From Gonocerus acuteangulatus (Eukaryota > Arthropoda > Insecta > Hemiptera > Coreidae): DNA of 64,000 bases. The notes below the pieces were generated by a model, which saw only the letters and a list, made by a program, of their open reading frames with translations, ran no database searches and was not told the DNA's origin. A program made the position numbers and the translations under genes. Below, piece by piece: positions 55,101 to 62,701 of the stretch (positions are counted from its first letter, which is position 1; each line of letters begins with the position of its first letter). The stretch is taken from positions 10,628,332-10,692,331 of the forward strand of contig OX328131.1 of the NCBI GenBank assembly GCA_946811695.1, in the 5' to 3' direction.

Positions 55101-55427
55101 TTCCGGGGCATGGAATATGAAAAATTTAGAATTTAAAATACTTTTAGGCAACTAAAACGCTATTTCACCTAAAATAAACTATTTTTTATTAACTAAGCGA
55201 TCTTATTTAATTTATTTTTAAGGTTTTTATTACACATTTTTACCATCAAATGAAAATTTCGGGAGGGGCTGCAGCCCCCTCAGCCCCCCCTTATACACGC
55301 CCATGTAATTTGATAGAATTATTATAAAACTCACCATTCATCAAGCCTTGAATTGCTTCATTTATTGCTTCTTGGAGGCACTTATTTCTATCTGGATCAT
55401 TTTTCTCACAGGTTTTCCAACCAGAAG
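39697..55427 (-). CDS. takeout/JHBP-like gene B, exons 2-6 (exon 1 outside the window)
   Basis: Five exons with GT-AG junctions: 55335-55427, 44234-44384, 42588-42718, 40812-40967, 39697-39848. Lengths and phases equal those of gene A, and the frame is open through 227 codons to TAA. Landmarks: [20 protein letters not shown] in exon 2, GVLPLDPLDFGEIH in exon 3, YVINGKILTLPLTGEG in exon 4, [19 protein letters not shown] in exon 5, NENWEIAW and IFSNIPMNEINLL at the end. It encodes a secreted small-lipophile-binding protein by family. Intron 2 is 10.95 kb, with three tandem or inverted structures; introns 3-5 are 1.0-1.6 kb. A leader exon was sought up to 64000 without success, so it either lies beyond or has been lost. 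Confidence 0.88.
39978..40238 (+). mobile_element. CATGGGCG hAT-like MITE in gene B intron 5
   Basis: CATGGGCGTATATAG to the inverted end ACACCCATG; TSD TTGTAGAG/ATTTAGAG (6 of 8). G-run at 40024-40036 and a C-run near 40213-40224. Confidence 0.65.
40446..40720 (-). mobile_element. CATGGGCG hAT-like MITE, minus
   Basis: TSD ACTGTTGA/ACTGCTGA (40438-40445, 40721-40728). The inverted ends are intact; GGGGGCTGCAGCCCCC at 40469. Confidence 0.75.
40812..40967 (-). CDS. gene B exon 5
   Basis: 156 bases, acceptor TTTTGCAG, donor [49 protein letters not shown]. Confidence 0.92.
41092..41850. repeat. inverted repeat with about 190-bp arms
   Basis: 41092-41285 and 41660-41850 are inverted copies (AGATAAGAAGGTAAATATGT, GGTGCAAAA and TATTGCCCAAAAATAGTGTT). 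The spacer has (TA)n 41305-41353. A second (TA)n (41027-41081) precedes the left arm. A foldback element of unknown class in intron 4 of gene B. Confidence 0.7.
42588..42718 (-). CDS. gene B exon 4
   Basis: 131 bases, acceptor TTGCCAACAG, donor GTATGG. VEERTLKLKAITPGKLEAE, PYVINGKILTLPLTGEG, NGNFTF. Confidence 0.92.
42850..42892 (-). ncRNA. type I hammerhead-ribozyme-like motif
   Basis: Mirror copy of 42980-43025: CCC-CTGAAGA-G, stem GCACC/GGTGT, GAAAC-AT-GTA-GGG. Confidence 0.6.
42980..43025 (+). ncRNA. type I hammerhead-ribozyme-like motif
   Basis: CCC-CTGAAGA-G-GCACC..GGTGT-GAAAC-AT-GTA-GGG. Stem I CCC/GGG, stem II 5 bp, stem III AC/GT, cleavage triplet GUA. Confidence 0.6.
43258..43528 (-). 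mobile_element. CATGGGCG hAT-like MITE, minus
   Basis: TSD GTAAATAG/TTAAATAG (43250-43257, 43529-43536); inverted ends TATGGGTGTAT / ATACGCCCATG; C-run and GGGGCTGCAGCCCC present. Confidence 0.72.
43537..44233. other. gene B intron 3, nothing recognised
   Basis: No gene or named repeat seen between the MITE and exon 3. Confidence 0.4.
44234..44384 (-). CDS. gene B exon 3
   Basis: 151 bases, acceptor TTTCTAAG, donor GTAAGT. NKKLGVLPLDPLDFGEIH, GPVALDLIFKHFVLHYLK. Confidence 0.92.
44505..45495 (+). repeat. dispersed repeat family, copy without the TTAA insert
   Basis: GGCGCACGGTAGTGCGCCAG start; shares TTAGAGCCGATTTTTACCC and AAATTTTACACAGGTAT with 9185-9300. Contains three tandem units of about 125 bases at 45040-45380 (GTCTGTCTGTATGTTTGTTC, GACCGATTTTGACC, AGGTAGGTCTTG). 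Confidence 0.6.
45475..45866 (-). other. unrecognised open reading frame
   Basis: A minus-strand frame of about 125 codons, bounded upstream by a stop near 45866 and with internal ATG at 45786. It reads LIIRLEKLEALPDDSTLEDK, LIALLTKLLHCRT, WVCDPKLCNLDDST, LVSAFNYVMQL. The composition is soluble and acidic, unlike translated repeat. 'DDSTLEDKLIALL' and 'DDSTLKNLVSAF' look like a weak internal repetition. No family recognised; it may be a piece of a transposon or a retrocopied host gene. Confidence 0.4.
45999..46512. repeat. 235-bp inverted repeat, 44-bp spacer
   Basis: Arms 45999-46233 and 46278-46512 are nearly identical inverted copies (GGCCAAGTTCCTCCC, ACCAGGTATATTCTTAAAC). Transcription through intron 2 would give a long hairpin. 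The frame at 46153-46587 is a by-product. Confidence 0.85.
46660..47868 (+). repeat. 44-bp tandem array, about 27 copies
   Basis: Unit like AGCTGCTACCCTGCCTGCCA ... CTACTTTATATTAAAT. Alternating variants (CCTGCC / CCGGCATGCC) make an 88-bp dimer in 46830-47090. Confidence 0.9.
47869..48470. other. unresolved intron sequence
   Basis: 48350-48400 carries the reverse of the ACTTGGCACACAGGTAGGTC phrase of the 45 kb tandem units. Otherwise nothing seen. Confidence 0.35.
48471..48655 (+). pseudogene. LINE C-terminal scrap with tandem duplication
   Basis: HLHRMPEDWTARQ and IGGRRRCGR resemble the WLGHVxRMPEDR..GRRRRGRP block of RTE-like LINEs. A 51-bp unit (AATAGGAGGAAGAAGAAGAT ...) is repeated at 48548 and 48599. 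Confidence 0.55.
48680..48840 (-). mobile_element. tRNA-derived SINE, minus strand
   Basis: B-box (minus) TTGGGTTCGATTTCCACTAG; body GGTGGTGACCTATAAATAA; tail near 48685. Confidence 0.65.
49046..49222 (+). mobile_element. tRNA-derived SINE at the head of the satellite array
   Basis: AAGGCCCGATAGCCATCAGA head, degenerate B-box, body, 3' end GGACATTAAAATC followed by AAATAAATAAATAAC. Orthologous in position to 23145-23340 of gene A. Confidence 0.75.
49223..54235 (+). repeat. 109/113-bp satellite array, about 45 copies, in gene B intron 2
   Basis: Unit: (AAAT)2-3 AACAATATATCTTAAAC, TACAAAATGCTTTTCATTTT, TTGATTATTGGGTTTCCAAT, GAAGGTTTAGGCCTGTCATC, AGATTATGAAT. Length alternates with the number of AAAT. 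Two sequence types (ATTGGGTTTCC and AATGGTTTTCC) are interspersed, implying higher-order amplification. Copies are almost identical, so expansion is recent. Confidence 0.95.
54244..54817. mobile_element. Merlin MITE at the array edge
   Basis: Ends GGTAAAAATGAAGTTTCAC on both strands; exact TSD TAAATAAG (54236-54243, 54818-54825). Inserted in the last AAAT tail of the satellite. Confidence 0.88.
55030..55305 (+). mobile_element. CATGGGCG hAT-like MITE
   Basis: TSD TAATTTGA (55022-55029, 55306-55313) exact. Gene A at 25518-25527 has the empty site (TTTTGTAATTTGATAG). 14-G run at 55077-55090. Confidence 0.8.
55335..55427 (-). CDS. gene B exon 2
   Basis: 93 bases, acceptor TTTAAAG, donor [36 protein letters not shown]. 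Confidence 0.93.
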
Positions 55428-55488
55428 CTTTAAAAAAAAAGAAAAAAGAAGTTGTAATATTGCCCAATATTTTATAAACCATCATTTT

Positions 55489-56432
55489 TTATGATGTAAC
55501 AGTAGTAGTAGTAGTTTCATTATACTATATTATTTTTATATGATGTAACAGTAGTAGTAGTTTCATTATACTATATTATTTTTATATGATGTAACAGTAG
55601 TAGTAGTTTCATTATACTATATTATTTTTATATGATGTAACAGTAGTAGTAGTTTCATTATACTATATTATTTTTATATGATGTAACAGTAGTAGTAGTA
55701 GTTTCATTACACTGTATTATTTTTATATGATGTAACAGTAGTAGTAGTTTCATTATACTATATTATTTTTATATTATTTAACAGTAGTAGTAGTAGTTTC
55801 ATTATACTATATTATTTTTATATGATGTAACAGTAGTAGTAGTTTCATTATACTATATTATTTTTATATTATTTAACAGTAGTAGTAGTAGTTTCATTAT
55901 ACTATATTATTTTTATATGATGTAACAGTAGTAGTAGTTTCATTATACTATATTATTTTTATATTATTTAACAGTAGTAGTAGTAGTTTCATTATACTAT
56001 ATTATTTTTATATGATGTAACAGTAGTAGTAGTTTCATTATACTATATTATTTTTATATTATTTAACAGTAGTAGTAGTAGTTTCATTATACTATATTAT
56101 TTTTATATGATGTAACAGTAGTAGTAGTTTCATTATACTATATTATTTTTATATGATGTAACAGTAGTAGTAGTAGTTTCATTATACTATATCATTTTTA
56201 TATGATGTAACAGTAGTAGCAGTTTCATTATACTATATTATTTTTATATGATGTAACAGTAGTAGTAGTTTCTTTATACTATATCATTTTTATATGATGT
56301 AAAAGTAGTACTAGTTTTATTATACTATATCATTTTTATATGATGTAACAGTAGTAGTAGTTTCATTATACTATATCATTTTTATATGATGTAACAGTAG
56401 TAGTAGTTTCATTATACTATATTATTTTTTAT
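55489..56432 (+). repeat. 46/49-bp tandem array, about 20 copies
   Basis: Unit ATGATGTAACAGTAGTAGTA, GTTTCATTATACTATATTAT, TTTTAT with 3 or 4 TAG. ATTATTTAAC and ATGATGTAAC variants alternate at 55760-56090. Starts about 60 bases upstream of exon 2 of gene B. Confidence 0.9.
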
Positions 56433-56611
56433 GAAAAATAGTCTTAAATTCTACTTTTAAGTAACAGATATAGTTTTAATATTATCAAGTATTCAAATTG
56501 ACTTATTTTGATCGATTAGTACTAGTGGTGGGCGATTCTAGAATATATTCATCTGTGGCAGAAGGTCAATTTTATAAAAACACACTTTCTTTCTTCTGTA
56601 CTCTTTTATTA

Positions 56612-56654
56612 GGCTCTACATGTTTCACGTCGCTGTGACGCCTCTTCAGGAGCA
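56612..56654 (-). ncRNA. type I hammerhead-ribozyme-like motif
   Basis: GCTC-CTGAAGA-G, stem GCGTC/GACGT, GAAAC-AT-GTA-GAGC. Stem I GCTC/GAGC (4 bp) covaries with GCCC/GGGC at 18.2 kb and CCC/GGG at 42.9 kb. Confidence 0.65.
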
Positions 56655-56833
56655 CTTAATCTAAATAAAATAAAATATGGTTACAGCCTATTCATTAGAG
56701 AATCTTCCGCAGGTAGGGCCATGTCTGGACTGATAAGATTAATCATGTCTACTGGGTATCAGCTGTTTAAAATCCATAGTTTTAGGGTAAATGTCGATTT
56801 TCCAAAGAAGTTTTTGTCATTTTATAAAATGTT

Positions 56834-57172
56834 TTAAGTCATCTTGTTTATTAAATTAAAAAATATTTTATCCAGGTATTTAATATCTGTTTTTTTGTTG
56901 ACGGTCTTTTTCCTATTTTTAATTATGTGTATATTTTCCTTAATTTTTCTTTTTATGGGGTTTTTCTCTTTATCTAATATCTTTACCGTGTCAAAATTAA
57001 ATGTGTGGCTATATCGTATCCCATGATCCACCAATGCAGTCTTGTTGTCTTTCTCATCAAGGTTTTTGGCATGTTGTTTTATTCTCTTTTTTAAAAGTTG
57101 TCCCGATTCTCCTACATACACCTTATCACACATTGCACAATCAATTTGATACATGTTATATTTGGTTTCCAT
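56834..57172 (-). CDS. PLE GIY-YIG endonuclease domain (inverted copy)
   Basis: 112 residues: NMYQIDCAMCDKVYVGESGQ, LLKKRIKQH, ALVDHGIRYSHTFNFD, KILDKEKNPIKRKIKENIHI, then a stop. The C-x-x-C pair before VYVGESGQ and the R..H and E positions fit the GIY-YIG domain that follows the RT in Penelope-like elements. It lies head-to-head with the plus-strand RT ORF, so it cannot be co-translated with it. Confidence 0.85.
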   Translation of the reverse strand: METKYNMYQIDCAMCDKVYVGESGQLLKKRIKQHAKNLDEKDNKTALVDHGIRYSHTFNFDTVKILDKEKNPIKRKIKENIHIIKNRKKTVNKKTDIKYLDKIFFNLINKMT

Positions 57173-57246
57173 TTCTTTTGTGCATCGAGTTACAGCGGAT
57201 TCTGAAGGAGAAGATCATGTCTACGGAATGAATCGAATTTCTGAAA

Positions 57247-59694
57247 ATGTGCAAGATGAACGATGTATTTCCTAAATTTATTGAAAATAGAACTAACAAA
57301 TTTTACTGTATCTTTGACCATCGTTTCTGTAAGTACAACCATTTTTTAAATAGTTTGTCACCTTTCAGATATAAATTATTGAATTTAGAAATCAGTAGGA
57401 ATTATCAACTTATACATAATTTAACAAATAGAGAAAACGGATGTAAAAACCTTCTGCAGGATAAATGTTTTGAGCCGAAAATTTCACAAGTAATTGACAC
57501 ATATTTAAAATTATATTCTTCTAGAATACAAAAATACTTTAAAAACATTTATTTGAAGAAAATCCAAAGCTGTTGCGGAAAGAAAAACTCCCCTATGACT
57601 TTTAACATGGACTGGGTTGTAAATTTGACGAATGTAGATATTCCAGAAGAAGTATTACAATTTTTATCATTAAGTGACAATTTTAATATTTTTAAGCCTA
57701 TTGATGATCATATGGTAAATAATTTTATAGTCGACGTTGAGTATATGCTGAACAAAACCGAGATTGATTTAGAAACAAAAAACAAAATTAGAACATCATT
57801 TTTCCATAGTTTAAACAAGACCAAGAGAAATGTAAATTACAATAAAATCCCAGAACATATTAATATATCTGTTGCAGAAAAATTGAGAAAGGCAGAGTAT
57901 AAAACAAAGAAATTTCTAAAAGATAATCCTGAATTATTGATAATAAGAGCTGATAAAACTAGTAAAGCAGTCATAATAACTAAAGATGATTACAACAAGA
58001 AAATGAATGGCATAGTTAATGATTCGAATAATTTTAAACAAATCGACTATGATCCCACCAATGGACTGACAAATAGAATAATAAAATTTACGGACAAATT
58101 AGTTAAAATGAATTTCATTGAAAAGAATGATCGTTTAAAATATATAAACTATAATAGTAATATTCCTCTGATTTATGGCTTGATAAAATTACACAAGGAA
58201 GGGCAACCACTGAGACCAATAGTCAGCGCAACAGAATCCCCTACACACAAATTACACAAGGAAGGGCAACCACTGAGACCAATAGTCAGCGCAACAGAAT
58301 CCCCTACACACAAATTACACAAGGAAGGGGAACCACTGAGACCAATAGTCAGCGCAACAGAATCCCCTACACACAAATTACACAAGGAAGGGGAACCACT
58401 GAGACCAATAGTCAGCGCAACAGAATCCCCTACACACAAATTATCTAAACCATTGAACATGGAATTAAAACATTTTGTTAATAATAATCCATTTGACGTA
58501 AAAAATGCTATAGATTTAAAACATAAATTAGAAAAGATGACAGTAATCTCTGGTTATAAGTTGGTTTCCTTCGATGTTGTTAATATGTTCCCAAATATTC
58601 CGGTGGACTTGGCTATCAAACTTTTTGGCAAAAATTGGGATAAAATTGTAGAACTAACTAAAATAAAAGACAAAAATCTGTTTATAGATGGTATTAAATT
58701 ATGTACAAAGGATGGCTATTTCAAGTTTAACAATAGAATTTATAAACAAAAATTTGGAGTACAAATGGGCAACCACTTATCTGTTTCTATTAGTGGAATT
58801 GTAATGAACCACATATTAGAAGAAATCATAAATGACTGTAACATTCATATCCAATTTCTTTATAAATATGTGGATGATTTATTAATTTGTGTACATGAAA
58901 ACGATATAGACAGACTCTTCCAGTTTTTTAATAATAAGACGAATTTAGGGTTCACTTTAGAAATTGAAAATGAAAACAAAATTATGTTTTTAGATATGGA
59001 AATAATTCGAACTAATGACAATAGACTTGAGTTTAAATGGCAGACTAAAAATACATTTTCCAGTCGTATGATTAATTTTTATTCTATTCACCCTTTAAAT
59101 TTTAAAAATAATTTGCTTTATAATAGGATACTGACGGCGCTTCTGCGAACATCACCAAAATATTTAAATGAAATAACAAATAAACTCAGAACTATATTTA
59201 GAGATAATAATTACCCTGAGGAAATTATAAATAAAGAAATTAAAAGAGCTGAAAGAAATGTTTTTTACAAAAAGAAATTGGATGTGAAGGAAAATTTAAA
59301 TTTAATCAATTTTGACTTGAATGTTTTTAACTTTACGGACGACTATTTTTATGAAGACTCTGATAGTAAACGGAAAAGGGATGACACTGAACATATAGGT
59401 ACTGACAATTCTAATAGGAGCAAAAGAGTTAAATTAACAAAAATGACTGTTGCAACAGACAACACCAACCATACTCTGAAACGTAAACTTCAGGATACAC
59501 AAACAATAGACGACATAAAAGGCAACCAAGAAAAAAGAAGAAAATTAATACAAAGTAAAATTTATGATTTTTTTGACGATAGGAAAACAAACATTTTAAA
59601 TACAAACAGAGTTGTAGCAGATAAACTCATACACAATGAACATATTTATAAACAGAAATTGGATAACGACAGTAAAGATATGAAAACTGGTTAA
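57247..59694 (+). CDS. Penelope-like element reverse transcriptase
   Basis: 815 residues. N-terminal region, then LLIIRADKTSKAVIITKDDY (about 237-256), IPLIYGLIKLHKEGQPLRPI with SATESPTHK (RT2-3), Asp443 in LVSFDVVNMFPNIPVD, FGVQMGNHLSVSISG, catalytic YVDD (541-544), and FTLEIENENKIMFLDMEI. These are PLE RT hallmarks. Residues 314-397 are four tandem copies of a 21-residue block. The C-terminus is basic (RKRDDTEH, RSKRVKLTK). After the stop, the next frame continues NYITFRYNPILANEIKQN up to the HINE at 59747, and the GIY-YIG domain resumes beyond it at 62529. A frameshift and the HINE thus separate RT from endonuclease; the element is probably dead. Confidence 0.92.
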   Translation: MCKMNDVFPKFIENRTNKFYCIFDHRFCKYNHFLNSLSPFRYKLLNLEISRNYQLIHNLTNRENGCKNLLQDKCFEPKISQVIDTYLKLYSSRIQKYFKNIYLKKIQSCCGKKNSPMTFNMDWVVNLTNVDIPEEVLQFLSLSDNFNIFKPIDDHMVNNFIVDVEYMLNKTEIDLETKNKIRTSFFHSLNKTKRNVNYNKIPEHINISVAEKLRKAEYKTKKFLKDNPELLIIRADKTSKAVIITKDDYNKKMNGIVNDSNNFKQIDYDPTNGLTNRIIKFTDKLVKMNFIEKNDRLKYINYNSNIPLIYGLIKLHKEGQPLRPIVSATESPTHKLHKEGQPLRPIVSATESPTHKLHKEGEPLRPIVSATESPTHKLHKEGEPLRPIVSATESPTHKLSKPLNMELKHFVNNNPFDVKNAIDLKHKLEKMTVISGYKLVSFDVVNMFPNIPVDLAIKLFGKNWDKIVELTKIKDKNLFIDGIKLCTKDGYFKFNNRIYKQKFGVQMGNHLSVSISGIVMNHILEEIINDCNIHIQFLYKYVDDLLICVHENDIDRLFQFFNNKTNLGFTLEIENENKIMFLDMEIIRTNDNRLEFKWQTKNTFSSRMINFYSIHPLNFKNNLLYNRILTALLRTSPKYLNEITNKLRTIFRDNNYPEEIINKEIKRAERNVFYKKKLDVKENLNLINFDLNVFNFTDDYFYEDSDSKRKRDDTEHIGTDNSNRSKRVKLTKMTVATDNTNHTLKRKLQDTQTIDDIKGNQEKRRKLIQSKIYDFFDDRKTNILNTNRVVADKLIHNEHIYKQKLDNDSKDMKTG
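58186..58437 (+). repeat. four in-frame 63-bp repeats in the PLE RT
   Basis: Each unit encodes KLHKEG(Q/E)PLRPIVSATESP plus TH. Units 1-2 have GGGCAACC and 3-4 GGGGAACC, indicating stepwise duplication. Minus-strand frame 58173-58460 is a shadow. Confidence 0.95.
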
Positions 59695-59746
59695 TTATAT
59701 TACCTTTCGTTATAATCCCATACTTGCCAATGAGATAAAACAAAAA

Positions 59747-62303
59747 GTCCGACTCGCAGGAACTGCATCATCTTAGCGCGGTTCCTGTTCATATCCCTAT
59801 TGTCATTTGAAAAGCTTAGAATAGAAACAGATAATATTTTCCTCGGCCTTTGTTCAAAGGGTTTTATGACTGGTCGGGTCCGCCAGACCCTAGAATCCTC
59901 TTCTACCGATACTTCATTTCATACGTTTCAATGAATTGGAAAATATCAAAATTATTCACATATTCCTGTGTTCTTTTACTATAGTTATAATTCTACAAAT
60001 AAAATCAATTAAAAAATAAAATAAAAAACCCAACAGAATAAAGTCAATTGAAAATATTCAAAAGACGTCATCGAATCTCTTTCTCTTGGCAAGCTATGTT
60101 TCTAACAATGAATTGTTTTTCTTATTTTACTTAATCTTTTTTATTGTCAAATACATTATCCAACTTTAAGCAATTAAAAAATAACAAGGAATAAAAACAG
60201 ACAGAAAGAACTGTTCGAATAAACGAAATCAATTACTTCAAAGTTTAGGCTCTTATTTCTCCGATTGACATCGCTTATTCAAAACTTTATTCAGAATTTT
60301 TTTTGTAGAACATTTAGTTTCGCATGGTAACCATCCGTTTATCAATCAACCGTCTTCGAGATATTAGGGAATGTATACGAAGTTACCAAAACTTTTTATG
60401 TCTGTTAATAAAATATTTTATTCTAATCCTTTCTTAGCTCCGAACGTAACCAAAATTTTAACATATTAGTCTTGATGAAATTCAAACATGCAGAAAATGT
60501 TTCTACTGAATCCCATAATTTTAAGTATCAAAATCAAAGACAAAAAGAACAGTTCGAATAAGCGAAATCAATCACTTTAAAGTTTTAAGCACTTATTTCT
60601 CCGATTGACATCGCCTAATCAAAACTTTCATTAGAATCTTTTTTGTAGAGCATTTAGTAAGCTTTCGAATGGTAACCTTTCGCTTCCCTAATTTTCAACC
60701 GTTTTCGAGATATTATTGAAAGTATACGAAGTGCCCAAAACTTTTCATTATTTTTAGCAACAGAAAATGGGTCTCATTTTACCTATCCTGTTTTACACAC
60801 AAATACATTTTCGTAACTTAAAAAATTACAAAAATAAATAGCATTAAAAAACTATGGGAAAGAGACAATAATTACAAAAAGAACGACCAAAAACCGTTCA
60901 TAAGAGCTAAACAGACGTATTTGAAGTTTTAAGCACTTATTTCTTCGATCGAGATCACCTAATCAAAAATTGTTTCAGAATCTTTTTTGTAGAGAATTTA
61001 GAAAGTTTTCAAATAGTTTCTATCCACTGATCATAATTTCCCAACCGCGTTCGAGATATTGATGAAAGTAAACGAAGTTCCCAAAACTTTTCATGTCTGT
61101 TCATAAAATATTTTATTCTAACCCTTCCCCAACTCCAAACGTAACCAAAAGTTTAAAATGTTAGTTTTGATGAAATTCAAACATGCGAAAAATGTTTTAA
61201 CTGAATCCCATGATTGTAAGTACCAAAACCAAGCTAGGCTTTGTATTTGTGTCGGCAGATACCTGGGGTATATTTACAACTCTTGAGGATTAACTCGTAG
61301 CAGGTACATTTTTTGTGGACCCACAGGCAGTGAACGGACTCTCTATTCCCTCATAGTATCTAACCTGTGTGAAGTTGAATATTGTTTCTAATTATACGTA
61401 TCCTGTTTTATTGACAAATACATTTGACTACTATAAGCAATTACAAACACTAGGGAACATGCCAAAGAACTCGGAGTAGGAGCCTTGACAGTTTCAAGTC
61501 ATTTGAAGGAAATCGGCAAATCCATAACTGACATTTCATACGGTACAGCCTGATATATTTCTAGCAATGGATTGTTTTTCTTATTTTTATTAATCTGTTT
61601 TATTGTCAAATACATTATCCTACTATAAGAAATGACAAAATAACAAGGAATAAAAACAAAAAAGAAGAACCGTTCAAATAAACGAAATCAATTACTTCAA
61701 AGTTTAAGCACGTATTTCTCCGATTGACATCGCCTAATCAAAAATTGTTTCAGAATCTTTTTTGTAGAACATTTAGTAAGCTTTCGCATGGTAACCCTCC
61801 GTTTGCCAATATTTCAAATAGTTTTCGAGATATTAGGGAAGGTACACGAAGTTCCCAAAACTTTACATGTCTGTTAATAAAATATTTTATTTTAATCCTT
61901 CCTTAACTTCAAATGTAACCAAAATTTCAACATATTAGTTTTAATGAAAGTAGAACATGCAGAAAATTTTTCAACTGAATCCCATGATTCTAAGTACCCA
62001 AACCAAAAACGGTATTTAAAAACTATTTATCCAATTTTCTCGAAAACGGTTAAAGCTATCGCCTTGAAAATGGTTTCATTCGTTTTCCTAGCCCAAGAAG
62101 CCTATAAAACGAGTACTTACAAGCTTATGAACTCAAAAACGTAAGCGTTACGATTTTTTTTGCGCGAATTTCGCCCCAAACGCCATCTTCCAGTGGGCGG
62201 ATTCTACTGGTTAACGAACTTGACCTTTCAAATTGGACGACGGATTTTTGTACCAAATTGCATCACAATCGGACCATTAGGGAAGCCAGAAATGAGCGAA
62301 CAG

Positions 62304-62364
<61 letters not shown>

Positions 62365-62528
62365 TATACATATATATATATATATATATACAAATTTGAA
62401 CCACCGTTATCTTCGGTTTCTAGGGGTTCTGAAACGCGAAATTTTCTAGTCGGCACTTTCGGATTGTTTCATTGTATCAACCTTATAAGCAGGGTTCCTC
62501 CCTATGGGGGAGGGAGGAACCCCGCTAA
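59747..62528 (+). mobile_element. long HINE/Helentron-like element inside the PLE
   Basis: 5' GTCCGACTCGCAGGAACTGC, TTAGCGCGGTTCC; 3' GGAGGAACCCCGCTAA; (TA)n 62306-62390. Inserted at ACAAAA/TGTAAAG of the PLE without duplication. Four internal repeats of about 350 bases (TTCTCCGATTGACATCG at about 60258, 60598, 60948 as a variant, 61716). Confidence 0.8.
61457..61530 (+). pseudogene. captured mariner-type HTH fragment, second copy
   Basis: AKELGVGALTVSSHLKEIGK; as at 37188-37262, two substitutions. Confidence 0.65.
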
Positions 62529-62700
62529 AATGTAAAGACCTAGGAAGAATCTCCTGGATATATCACGACAAAATCATAAAAAGCTACAGCCGAATTAAAG
62601 ATGATTTAAAAGAAATGGAAACCAAATATAACATGTATCAAATTGATTGTGCAATGTGTGATAAGGTGTATGTAGGAGAATCGGGACAACTTTTAAAAAA
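62529..62700 (+). pseudogene. PLE endonuclease N-terminal part, truncated by a HINE
   Basis: LGRISWIYHDKIIKSYSRIK, DDLKEMETKYN, then QIDCAMCDKVYVGESGQLLK. The frame is cut by the HINE starting at 62702. It is the plus-strand continuation of the RT ORF. Confidence 0.85.
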
Positions 62701-62701
62701 A

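Larger units (their letters stand above)
56560..57185 (-). mobile_element. inverted PLE 3' copy (pseudo-LTR) upstream of the PLE ORF
   Basis: Read on the minus strand: GIY-YIG coding sequence then 3' UTR and a hammerhead-like motif. Same sequence as the plus-strand EN fragment at 62529-62700. PLEs commonly carry a terminal repeat in direct or inverted orientation upstream of the ORF. Confidence 0.75.

Noticed and set aside
58173..58460. Minus-strand gene with CVGDSVALTIGLSG repeats
   Set aside because: Shadow of the four 63-bp repeats in the plus-strand PLE RT.
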